Below the pieces are notes generated by a model. It saw only the letters and a program-made list of their open reading frames with translations, did no database searches and was not told where the DNA came from. A DNA stretch of 36,728 nt, taken from the NCBI GenBank assembly GCA_001580565.1, contig LRBF01000066.1:1-36728 (forward strand). The letters run 5' to 3'. The position numbers and the translations under genes were made by a program. Of this stretch, positions 18,110 through 26,213 are shown piece by piece. Origin of the DNA: Caballeronia megalochromosomata. GTDB taxonomy: Bacteria > Pseudomonadota > Gammaproteobacteria > Burkholderiales > Burkholderiaceae. Positions within the stretch are counted from its first letter, which is position 1. The number at the start of each line of letters is the position of its first letter.

Positions 18110-20842
18110 TCACTTTGCGAATGCACGCGTGATGACATCGTTCTGCCGGGCGACATGCTCCGCGTGATAGCCCGGCGCGGTCGATGCGGATGCGCCAGGC
18201 CCCACGTACGACAGGCTCGCGTGTGCCGGCAGACGCTCGCGCAACTGCGGCTCGACAAAGCTCCACGCGCCCTGATTGCGCGCCTCCTCCTGACACCAGA
18301 TCACGCGTTTCACGTTGGGATACCGCGCGAGTTCCGCCGCGAGCGCTTCGGAGGGAAATGGATAAAGCTGTTCGACGCGGATGATCGGCGTATCGTCGAT
18401 GCCGTGCTTGCGGCGATAGTCGAGCAGATCGAAATAAATCTTGCCCGACGTGAGAATGACGCGCTCCACCTTCTCGTCACGCGCTGCATGGAGCGCGTCG
18501 TCCGGCAGGATTTCATGGAATGCGCCGTGAGCCAGTTCGTCCAGCGTGCTGACCGCTTCGGCGTGCCTGAGCAGGGACTTGGGCGTCATCACGACGAGCG
18601 GCCGGCGATCGAACGCGAGCGCCTGCATGCGCAGCAGATGGAACATCTGCGCGGGCGTCGTCGGCTGAGTCACGCGCATGTTGTCCTGCGCGCTCAGTTG
18701 CAGATATCGTTCGAGCCGGGCCGATGCGTGCTCCGGTCCCGCGCCTTCCTGCCCGTGCGGCAGCAGCAGGGTCAACGCGCTGCGCTGTCCCCACTTGGCC
18801 GCGCCCGCCGCGATGAATTGATCGATAACGACCTGCGCGCCATTCGCGAAGTCGCCGAACTGCGCTTCCCAGACCACGAGCGCATCGCGGTTCACCGTCG
18901 AGTAGCCATATTCGAAGGCGAGCACGGCCGCCTCGGAGAGAATGGAATTGGTCACGGTGAAGCGGCCCTGCACATCGCGGACATGATCGAGCGGAATGAA
19001 CACGCCTTCGCCCCGGCTCGTGCGCTTCTGGTTATGCAGCACCGCATGCCGATGATTGAACGTGCCTCTCGCGCTGTCCTGCCCGCTCAGGCGCACATCG
19101 ATACCCGCGTGGAGCAGCGAAGCGAAGGCGAGATGTTCGGCCATGCCCCAGTCGAGCGGCTTCTTTCTGCTCGACATGTCGCGGCGCGCGTTCAGCATCC
19201 TGTTGACGAGCGGATGCAGCGCATAGTCCTCGGGCACGCTGGAAATGCGTCGCGCCAGAACGCCGAGTTGCTCGCGCGAGGGCGCTTCATACGGCGACAG
19301 TGCGTCCGCGCCCGTTACACCCGATGCTTCGATACTCCCGCCGCCGCGCGCCTGATCGAGAACCTCGCGCCGTGCGCCGGCAAGCGCCTCTGTCTCGTCC
19401 GCCGTCATGACGCCCTGCGCGATCAGCTTTCGCGCGTAAAGCGTGCGCACGCCGGGATGCGCCGCGATAGCGCGGTACATCAACGGCTGCGTGATCGCGG
19501 GCGTGTCCTGTTCCTGATGCCCGTGCTTGCGAAAGCAGACCAGATCGATCACCACGCTACGCCTGAACGCCGTGCGATAGTCAAGCGCGAGGCGCACGGC
19601 CATCGCCACCGCTTCCGGGTCATCGCCGTTCACATGCAGAACCGGCGCCTCGATCAGCTTGACGATATCCGTCGCATAGAACGAGGAGCGCGTATCGCGC
19701 GGGTCCGATGTCGTGAAGCCGATCTGATTGTTCACGACCACATGCACCGTTCCGCCCGTACCATGCCCGCGCGTATAGGAAAGGCTCAATGTCTCCATCA
19801 CGACGCCCTGACCGGACATCGCCGCATCGCCGTGAATTTCGACGGGCAGCACGCTGCCGGCATCGCCGGGCGTCAACGCGTCAGCCTTCGCGCGCGCCAT
19901 GCCCTGCACCACCGGATTCACGATTTCCAGATGTGACGGATTGAACGCGAGGACGACTTCAACCGGTCCGTCGATGGTCTGCGTGACGGTGCTGTAACCC
20001 TTGTGATATTTGACGTCGCCCTCGGGAAGCGTGTCCGCGTGCCGGCCTTCGAATTCATCGAAGAGCGCATCCAGCGGCTTGCCCGCGATGTTGACCAGCA
20101 CATTCAGGCGTCCGCGATGCGCCATGCCCATCACGACGGAGCGCACCTTTTTCGACGCGCCGTATCGCACGAGTTCATCGAGCAGCACGATCAGCGATTC
20201 GCCGCCTTCGAGCGAAAATCGCGTCTGCCCGACATAGCGCGTGTGCAAGTGCTTTTCGAGCCCCTCGGCTGCGCTCAGGCGCTCCAGAAAGCGGCGCTTT
20301 TCCGCACCTGAAAACGAGGGCGTTGCGCGCGTGGATTCGAGTCTCATCTGCCACCAGCGCCGTTCGTTCGCATCGGTGAGATGCATGAATTCCGCGCCCA
20401 GCGTGCGCGTGTAGGTGTGCTCCAGCGCAGCGACGATCTCGCGCAGCGGCGCGGGCTCGTCGAAGAAGCCGGTGTCGGCGGTGCTGAATCGCGTGGCCAT
20501 GTCCGCCGCCGTCAAACCATGATAGGCGGGCGTGAGTTCGGCGAGCGTGCGCCGCGGCTCCCATTGCAGCGGGTCCAGGCTGGCCCTGCGCGTGCCGACC
20601 GTCCTGAACGCCGTGATGAGCGCCTGCACCGCGACCTGCTTTGTTGCGAGCGCAAGACCATCGTCATGCGACACCGGCACGTCATGCCGATTCATGGCGG
20701 GGGTTTCGTTCAGGGCGTCGAACCAGGCGCGCCATTCGTCCGTGACCGATGCCGGGTCGCTCAGATAAGTTTCGTACTGCTCCTCGACATACGGCGCGTT
20801 GGCTCCGAACAGAAATGAGTTTTGACGTTTCTCGATCAACAT
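18110..20842 (-). CDS. 2-oxoglutarate dehydrogenase E1 paralogue (SucA-like)
   Basis: 910 residues. The N-terminal segment NSFLFGANAPYVEEQYETYL resembles the part that tethers E1 to the E2 core. The catalytic elements H242 (GMAHRGRLNVL), IHGDAAMSGQG (337-346), NNQIGFTTSDPRDTRSS (371-387) and HGHQEQDTPA are all kept. The family decarboxylates 2-oxoglutarate on ThDP and passes the succinyl group to E2. No sucB or lpd follows; instead an acetolactate synthase-like gene starts 7 bp later. It is shorter than the usual Burkholderia SucA (about 950 as I recall), so it is probably a second copy. It may work as a 2-oxo-acid decarboxylase or carboligase, or use E2/E3 from the main operon. The start at 20842 has GAAGGA upstream. 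Confidence 0.85.
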   Translation of the reverse strand: MLIEKRQNSFLFGANAPYVEEQYETYLSDPASVTDEWRAWFDALNETPAMNRHDVPVSHDDGLALATKQVAVQALITAFRTVGTRRASLDPLQWEPRRTLAELTPAYHGLTAADMATRFSTADTGFFDEPAPLREIVAALEHTYTRTLGAEFMHLTDANERRWWQMRLESTRATPSFSGAEKRRFLERLSAAEGLEKHLHTRYVGQTRFSLEGGESLIVLLDELVRYGASKKVRSVVMGMAHRGRLNVLVNIAGKPLDALFDEFEGRHADTLPEGDVKYHKGYSTVTQTIDGPVEVVLAFNPSHLEIVNPVVQGMARAKADALTPGDAGSVLPVEIHGDAAMSGQGVVMETLSLSYTRGHGTGGTVHVVVNNQIGFTTSDPRDTRSSFYATDIVKLIEAPVLHVNGDDPEAVAMAVRLALDYRTAFRRSVVIDLVCFRKHGHQEQDTPAITQPLMYRAIAAHPGVRTLYARKLIAQGVMTADETEALAGARREVLDQARGGGSIEASGVTGADALSPYEAPSREQLGVLARRISSVPEDYALHPLVNRMLNARRDMSSRKKPLDWGMAEHLAFASLLHAGIDVRLSGQDSARGTFNHRHAVLHNQKRTSRGEGVFIPLDHVRDVQGRFTVTNSILSEAAVLAFEYGYSTVNRDALVVWEAQFGDFANGAQVVIDQFIAAGAAKWGQRSALTLLLPHGQEGAGPEHASARLERYLQLSAQDNMRVTQPTTPAQMFHLLRMQALAFDRRPLVVMTPKSLLRHAEAVSTLDELAHGAFHEILPDDALHAARDEKVERVILTSGKIYFDLLDYRRKHGIDDTPIIRVEQLYPFPSEALAAELARYPNVKRVIWCQEEARNQGAWSFVEPQLRERLPAHASLSYVGPGASASTAPGYHAEHVARQNDVITRAFAK

Positions 20843-21094
20843 GATGACTATCCTTCGTATGGCTTTCCTGACACGAAGTCTAGTCAGCCGCGCTCGCGGC
20901 GGCTCATGCATCTGGCGCGATGTCAGGCCAGTCGATGCCGGATTTGGGCCATGCCTGCTCTGGCGCGATCCCGCGCGCGCTTGTTACATCGAGGTAAAAG
21001 TCAATTACCGGTGAAGGCGTATGTCGCGCGTGATCGTTGGGATAGACTGGGCCGTCCCTTGCGATTGAAGCTCCTACTTAACGAAGGTCTCGGC
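20843..21094. promoter_or_regulatory. Divergent promoter region, SucA-like operon and GlxA-type regulator
   Basis: 252 bp without a gene. It carries a GC dyad AGCCGC-GCTCGCG-GCGGCT at 20886-20904, close to the SucA-like start. It is the only place from which either divergent unit can be started, and so the place to look for GlxA or ArsR binding. Confidence 0.4.
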
Positions 21095-22129
21095 ATGAAA
21101 GTCGCCATTGTTCTGTTCGACGGCGTGCAGGCTCTCGACGTTGCAGGCCCACTCGATGTGTTCGCGGAAGCCAACACGCATCTCCCCGAACATCAGCGTT
21201 ATGACGTTTCGCTCGTCGGGCGCGAGGCGGGCATCGTCACGTGCTCGAACGGAATGCAGATCGTCGTGCCCGTCGGCTATCTCGATGCCGATGCCCAGTA
21301 CGACCTGCTGCTGGTGGCGGGCGGTCCGCAGTTGCCTGACTGGGAGCCGCCGCGCGAATTCCTCTCGTGGCTGCAGAAGCAGGTGCGCGGCGCCGCCCGG
21401 TTCGGCTCGGTCTGCAATGGCGCGTTCGTGCTCGGGCATGCCGGCCTGCTCGACGGCAAGCAGGTCACCACGCACTGGGCGGATGCGGGCCGCCTCGGCA
21501 ACGCGTTCCCGCGCGCAGTCGTGCAGCCGGACAAGATCTTCATACGCGATGGCCGCCTCTTCACGTCGGCCGGTGTGTCGGCGGGCATCGATCTGTGTCT
21601 GTCGCTCGTGACCGAGGACTTCGGGCACGAAGAGGCGGTACGCGTCGCCAAACGCCTCGTGGTCTACATTCAGCGCGAAGGCGGGCAGTCTCAGTACAGC
21701 CCGTATATCGCGGCGGACAAGGAAGAGGCGCCGATCATCGGGAAAGTGCACCGATATGTGACGGATCATATCGGCGACGCGCTGTCCATCGAGCAACTGG
21801 CGAACGCCGTTTCGGTGAGCCGCCGCACGTTCTCCAGAGTGTTCGCGAAGTATGCGAAGGTGACGCCGTCGGCGTTCGTCGAACAGGTTCGCGTCGATAC
21901 CGCAAGGAAGCTGCTCGAAGCGAGCGACGCGCCGCTCAAGACCGTCGCCTTCGAATGTGGCTTTCACAACGCCACGCACATGCGCACAACCTTTGCGCGA
22001 CGATTGAACGTTACGCCGAAGCAATATCGCGAGCGGTTTCGTGGCACGGCGCAGATCAAAAGGCTGTCGCTGGTTCATGAAGACGTCGCCGAGGAAATCA
22101 TGCTGGAGGAGCTGGCGGAAGCCGCATAG
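21095..22129 (+). CDS. GlxA-type AraC regulator with DJ-1/PfpI domain
   Basis: 344 residues. The N-terminal DJ-1/PfpI (class I amidotransferase-like) domain spans 1-190 with the nucleophile-elbow cysteine C107 in GSVCNGAFVLG. A C-terminal AraC DNA-binding domain spans about 230-335 (SIEQLANAVSVSRRTFSRVF; KTVAFECGFHNATHMRTTFA). Members sense small metabolites, for example amines or quaternary ammonium compounds, but the ligand here is unknown. The start at 21095 begins MKVAIVLFDG as the family does and has GAAGG upstream. It is divergent from the SucA-like operon, so that operon is its most likely target, by inference. Confidence 0.9.
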   Translation: MKVAIVLFDGVQALDVAGPLDVFAEANTHLPEHQRYDVSLVGREAGIVTCSNGMQIVVPVGYLDADAQYDLLLVAGGPQLPDWEPPREFLSWLQKQVRGAARFGSVCNGAFVLGHAGLLDGKQVTTHWADAGRLGNAFPRAVVQPDKIFIRDGRLFTSAGVSAGIDLCLSLVTEDFGHEEAVRVAKRLVVYIQREGGQSQYSPYIAADKEEAPIIGKVHRYVTDHIGDALSIEQLANAVSVSRRTFSRVFAKYAKVTPSAFVEQVRVDTARKLLEASDAPLKTVAFECGFHNATHMRTTFARRLNVTPKQYRERFRGTAQIKRLSLVHEDVAEEIMLEELAEAA

Positions 22130-22137
22130 GTTTTTGC

Positions 22138-22656
22138 ATGAGCTCATCGTCACTGCTCCCGGATATTCTCGCGCCGAAGTTATCGGTGATTTTCTGCGGG
22201 ATCAATCCGGGCATGCTCGCCGCATCGACGGGCCACCACTTCGCCGGGCGCGGCAACCGCTTCTGGCGGGTCATTCATCTCGCCGGCTTCACGCCTGCGC
22301 AGCTTCGTCCTGAAGACGATCGCGCGTTTCTTCAATACGGATACGGTCTCACTACCGCCGTCGCGCGTCCGACGTCACGCGCCGATCAGTTGTCGCCATT
22401 CGAGATCAAGGCCGAGGCCGCGGGATTCGAGAACAAGATCGCGCGTCTCGCGCCGCGCTACGTCGCGTTTCTGGGGAAGATGGCGCTGTCCGCAATCACC
22501 GGCGAGCGCGATATCTTATGGGGACCGCAGGCCGCGTCGTTCGGCGGCGTGCGCGCGTGGGTATTGCCGAACCCGAGCGGCCTGAACCGCTCCTTCAGCC
22601 TCGATGCACTCGTGAGCGCGTATCGCGAGCTTCGCGTGGCCGCCGAATCCTTATAA
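22138..22656 (+). CDS. mug: G/U mismatch-specific uracil-DNA glycosylase
   Basis: 172 residues of the TDG/Mug uracil-DNA glycosylase family. The catalytic motif GINPG (21-25, with N23 positioning water) and the intercalation motif NPSGLNR (145-151) are both present, and the length matches E. coli Mug. It removes uracil or ethenocytosine opposite guanine. It begins 8 bp after the glxA-like stop, so the two may share a transcript, although they have no obvious functional link. Confidence 0.92.
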   Translation: MSSSSLLPDILAPKLSVIFCGINPGMLAASTGHHFAGRGNRFWRVIHLAGFTPAQLRPEDDRAFLQYGYGLTTAVARPTSRADQLSPFEIKAEAAGFENKIARLAPRYVAFLGKMALSAITGERDILWGPQAASFGGVRAWVLPNPSGLNRSFSLDALVSAYRELRVAAESL

Positions 22657-22740
22657 ACGGATCAGGCCGCGCGATCGACGTAAGCGCGCGCGAAGCCGCC
22701 GCTTTCCTCGAAATTCCGAATTCCACACCACGACCTGGCC

Positions 22741-22767
22741 CAATCGGGACACTCATTGGCCCGATTG
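22741..22767. promoter_or_regulatory. Candidate operator of the ABM-efflux operon
   Basis: CAATCGGG-N11-CCCGATTG, an 8-bp perfect inverted repeat, lies 105 bp upstream of the ABM start within the 216-bp gap after mug. Its form suits a dimeric repressor or activator, but no regulator gene adjoins the operon. It has no following T tract, so a terminator for mug is less likely. Confidence 0.45.
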
Positions 22768-22872
22768 CGCTGTCGCTCGTCCTTCAACAATGAATTCTCG
22801 TCACCGACAATGGAACAACCCGATGCGTCACGCGGATTTGCATCGTTTAACTAACTAATCGACGAGTCTTTC

Positions 22873-23547
22873 ATGTTCTCTGCCATGCTTGAAGTCAATC
22901 CCGCTCCCGATCAATTCGACGCCTACCTCGGCATGGCGAAAATGCTGCGGCCCGAGCTCGAAAAGATCGATGGATTCATCGACAACACGCGATATGCGAG
23001 CCTGACCCGCGAGGGCTGGCTGCTTTCGTTATCGAACTGGCGCGATGAGAAGTCGCTCGTGCGCTGGCGCAGCACCGGCAAGCATCACACGATCATGCAG
23101 GCAGCGCGCGACCGGGTCTTCGCGGACTATCGGCTGCGCATCGGTCAGGTCGCCGCGGATACGCACCTTCCCGAAGGACAGGCCTTGTCGGAGCCGCGTC
23201 TCGATGTCACCGAAATCGGCCAGGGCAAGGCAGTGATCCTGCTCGACGCGAGCCGCAAGCCCGCGTGGCTCAGGCAGGCGGGTCCGCGAGGCATTGCCGA
23301 GTCGCTGGGTCTCGACGCGGCAGCGCCTGGACTCGTCGCGTGGGATGTGTTCGATGCGCTGCTCGCACCGGGGAACGTCATCGCCGTGGCGACCTGGCGC
23401 GATCAGGCAGCCGCCGATGCGTTCGCACGCGACACCGCGTTGCCGAGCGACGTGCGACTGCGCCACGTTCGCGTGATCCGCGAGTACGGCATGTTCGATC
23501 GCCGCGAGGCGCCGCAATACTTCGCAGAGGCGCAACGCAGGATGTGA
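22873..23547 (+). CDS. Double antibiotic-biosynthesis-monooxygenase (ABM) domain protein
   Basis: 224 residues that read as two ferredoxin-like ABM/dimeric alpha-beta-barrel units. The first is about 1-95, with FIDNTRYASL and LLSLSNWRDEKSLVRWRST. The second is about 110-210, with NVIAVATWRDQAAADAFAR and RLRHVRVIREYGMFDRR. Such proteins include quinone monooxygenases, haem-degrading enzymes and binding proteins with no known reaction, so the activity is open. It has no strong ribosome site. Its stop overlaps the ATG of the MFS gene by one base (TGATG), which ties it to the efflux set and suggests it modifies or handles a toxic aromatic or polyketide substrate. Confidence 0.78.
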   Translation: MFSAMLEVNPAPDQFDAYLGMAKMLRPELEKIDGFIDNTRYASLTREGWLLSLSNWRDEKSLVRWRSTGKHHTIMQAARDRVFADYRLRIGQVAADTHLPEGQALSEPRLDVTEIGQGKAVILLDASRKPAWLRQAGPRGIAESLGLDAAAPGLVAWDVFDALLAPGNVIAVATWRDQAAADAFARDTALPSDVRLRHVRVIREYGMFDRREAPQYFAEAQRRM

Positions 23548-25127
23548 TGGGCACGCACATGAACACCGCCAATTCTCTGCTGGACGCGCCCGTGAAGCAC
23601 GCGCAGCCGGCACACACCGCGCTCTCGCGGCGTCTCGCCGTCGGCCTGATCGGGATGCTGCTCGCTTCCCTGCTCGCGATACTGAACGAGCAGGTCACCG
23701 CATTCGCAATGACCGACATCCAAGGCGCGCTCTCCATCGGACATGACGACGGAACCTGGCTCACCACCTTGTTCGAAGCCGCCAACGTCTCCACCATGGT
23801 CTTTGCGCCGTGGTTCGGCATCACGTTCACGCTCAAGCGCTTCACCATCGGCGCCGTGCTCGCCACGATGCTCGTCGGATTGCTGTGCCCCGTCGCGCCG
23901 AACCTTCCTGCGCTCTATGCGTTGCGTGTGCTGCAGGGGATCGCCGGCGGTTGCCTGCCGCCGATGCTCATCATCGTGGCGCTGCGCTATCTGCCGCCCA
24001 AGATCAAGCTGTACGGGCTTGCCGGATACGCGATGACCGCCACCTTCGGGCCAGCGCTCGGAACGCCGCTCGCGGCCTTATGGACCGAGTACGTGAGCTG
24101 GAAGATGGCGTTCTGGCAAATTGTGCCGCTCGGCGTGGCGAGTTGCATCGCGATTCATCAGGGCCTTCCCGACGATCCACTCAAGCTCGAACGCATTCGC
24201 GCCTTCAACTGGACGGGATTCCTCACCGGCGCACCGGCAGTCGCGATGCTGGTGATCGGCCTGTTGCAAGGCGATCGGCTGGACTGGCTGAACTCGGACT
24301 TCATCCGCGTGATGTTCATCGGCGGATCCGCGTTGCTGGCGGTGTTTCTCGTCAACGAATGGTTTCATCCGCTGCCGTTTTTCAAGCTCCAGTTGCTGTC
24401 GCGGAGAAATTTCGCGCATGGACTCACGACGCTCGCGGGCGCCGTGATCCTCCTGGTCGGCGTCGCCGCCATACCGGGACAGCATCTCGCGAGGATTCAC
24501 GCGTACCGGCCACTGCAAACGGCGCCGCTGTCGCTGCTGGTCGCGCTTCCGCTCCTCGTCGCGCTGCCCTCGACGGCTGCGTTGCTGAACCTGAAGCGCG
24601 TCGATTCCCGCTGGGTGATGGCGGCCGGACTCACGCTCATGATCGCGACCTGCCTGATGGGAAGCCTCATGACATCCGAATGGATCCGCGATAACTTCTA
24701 TCTGCTTCAGTCCTTGCAGATCGTCGCGCAACCGATGGTGATTCTCGCCATTCTGATGGGCGTCACCACGGGTTTGCCGCCTGCCGAAGGCCCCTTCGCC
24801 TCCGCGATGTTCAACTCGCTCAAGACATTCAGCGCCGCCGTGGCGACCGCCCTGATCGAAGCGCTCGGCACGGCGCGCGAGCATTTCCATTCGAACATGC
24901 TCGTGGATCAACTCGGCAATCGCGCGCTCGTCACGAGTCAGGGCATCGACACGGTGCATGGCCTGCCCGAACTCGCGCATCGCGTGCATGAACAGGCGCT
25001 CGTGCTGATGTCCGCCGATCTCTATCGCGTGATGGCCTGCGTGGCCCTCGCGCTTCTTCTCCTCGTTCCGGTGTTGCCCGTGCGGATCTTTCCGCCGTGG
25101 ATCGCTACGCCGCCCTCATCCCACTAA
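23547..25127 (+). CDS. DHA2-type MFS drug efflux transporter (EmrB-like, divergent)
   Basis: 526 residues with about 14 membrane helices. It follows the EmrB/QacA plan (LNEQVTAFAMTDIQGALS then GTWLTTLFEAANVSTMV), but the usual motif A after helix 2 is degenerate (PWFGITFTLKR), so it is a divergent branch. It should drive proton-coupled export across the inner membrane with the adaptor and outer-membrane factor that follow. The ATG at 23547 overlaps the ABM stop; a second ATG at 23559 is also possible. The HlyD-type gene starts 12 bp after its stop. Confidence 0.85.
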   Translation: MGTHMNTANSLLDAPVKHAQPAHTALSRRLAVGLIGMLLASLLAILNEQVTAFAMTDIQGALSIGHDDGTWLTTLFEAANVSTMVFAPWFGITFTLKRFTIGAVLATMLVGLLCPVAPNLPALYALRVLQGIAGGCLPPMLIIVALRYLPPKIKLYGLAGYAMTATFGPALGTPLAALWTEYVSWKMAFWQIVPLGVASCIAIHQGLPDDPLKLERIRAFNWTGFLTGAPAVAMLVIGLLQGDRLDWLNSDFIRVMFIGGSALLAVFLVNEWFHPLPFFKLQLLSRRNFAHGLTTLAGAVILLVGVAAIPGQHLARIHAYRPLQTAPLSLLVALPLLVALPSTAALLNLKRVDSRWVMAAGLTLMIATCLMGSLMTSEWIRDNFYLLQSLQIVAQPMVILAILMGVTTGLPPAEGPFASAMFNSLKTFSAAVATALIEALGTAREHFHSNMLVDQLGNRALVTSQGIDTVHGLPELAHRVHEQALVLMSADLYRVMACVALALLLLVPVLPVRIFPPWIATPPSSH

Positions 25128-25139
25128 GGGAGGCTTTCC

Positions 25140-26213
25140 ATGTCGACCATCATCCGCCCTCGTTCCAGACTCATTCGCGCCGCAACGCCGGTGATCGCGC
25201 TCGCCATCGTGGCATGGGCGGGCGTCAGGCTTCTCGCCGACCCGACCAGCGAATCCACGAACGATGCCTACGTTCAGGCCGATTTCACGCTCGTCGCGCC
25301 GCGCATCGCGGGCCAGATTTCCGAGGTGCTCGTCGATGACAATCAGCCGGTCAAAGCTGGCCAGCTGCTCGTGCGCATCGACGATCGCGACGTTCGCGCC
25401 GCCTTGATGAGCGCGCAGGCCGATGTAAGCGCGGCAAGCGCCGCCGTAGCGAATTTCGATGCCGAAATCGCGCGGCATCCGTCGCTCGTCGAGCAGGCGC
25501 GCGCCACGCTGCGATCCGACGACGCCGCGATCGACTTCGCGCGCGCCAACGCGTCGCGCTATCAGAATCTTTCGGAGACGGGCGCGGGCACCGCGCAGGA
25601 GCAGCAGCGTGCGGCCAGCACGCTCGCGCAGCAACTCGCGCAACAGGCCCACGACCGCGCCGCGCTGACCACGACCGAGCAGAACCTCGATGTGCTGCGC
25701 ACTCAGCGCGACAAGGCGGCAGGCGCGCTGTCACGCGCCGAAGCGGCGCTCGCGCAGGCGAAGCTGAACCTGTCGTACACGGAGATTCATGCGCCCGTCG
25801 ACGGCAAGGTCGGAAGACGTTCCGCGCGCGTCGGCGCATTCGTCACGACCGGTGCGCCGATGCTCGCCATCGTTCCGCTCTCGGATGCTTATGTGGTCGC
25901 CAACTTTCAGGAGAACCAGATCGCGAAGATGCGCCCCGGCGAAAGCGTGCGGATCAAGGTCGACAGCTTTCCGGGCGTCGTCATCAAAGGTCGTGTCGAT
26001 AGCCTCGCGCCCGCCACCGGCGTGAGCTTTGCGCCCATCGCCCCCGACAACGCCACGGGCAACTTCACGAAGATCGTCCAGCGCGTGCCGGTCAAGATCA
26101 CGATCGATCGCGGGCAGGACGCCGCGTCGGCATTGAGCGTGGGGCTTTCGGTCGAAGCGGAAGTGGCGGTCGGACGGCAACGCGAGACGCTTGCGCAAGG
26201 AGACGCGAAATGA
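25140..26213 (+). CDS. HlyD/EmrA-family periplasmic adaptor
   Basis: 357 residues with a short cytoplasmic N terminus and one membrane anchor (about 11-32). A lipoyl half-motif follows (STNDAYVQADFTLVAPRIAG), then a long coiled-coil hairpin (about 85-200) and the second lipoyl/beta-barrel half (YTEIHAPVDGKVGRRSARVG; VVANFQENQIAKMRPGE). It links the MFS pump to the outer-membrane factor. AAGGGAGG precedes the start. Its last codons overlap the next gene's ATG by four bases (ATGA). Confidence 0.9.
   Translation: MSTIIRPRSRLIRAATPVIALAIVAWAGVRLLADPTSESTNDAYVQADFTLVAPRIAGQISEVLVDDNQPVKAGQLLVRIDDRDVRAALMSAQADVSAASAAVANFDAEIARHPSLVEQARATLRSDDAAIDFARANASRYQNLSETGAGTAQEQQRAASTLAQQLAQQAHDRAALTTTEQNLDVLRTQRDKAAGALSRAEAALAQAKLNLSYTEIHAPVDGKVGRRSARVGAFVTTGAPMLAIVPLSDAYVVANFQENQIAKMRPGESVRIKVDSFPGVVIKGRVDSLAPATGVSFAPIAPDNATGNFTKIVQRVPVKITIDRGQDAASALSVGLSVEAEVAVGRQRETLAQGDAK

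Noticed and set aside
16174..18132. 652-codon open frame opposite the acetolactate synthase-like gene
   Set aside because: Antisense shadow without recognisable domain content.
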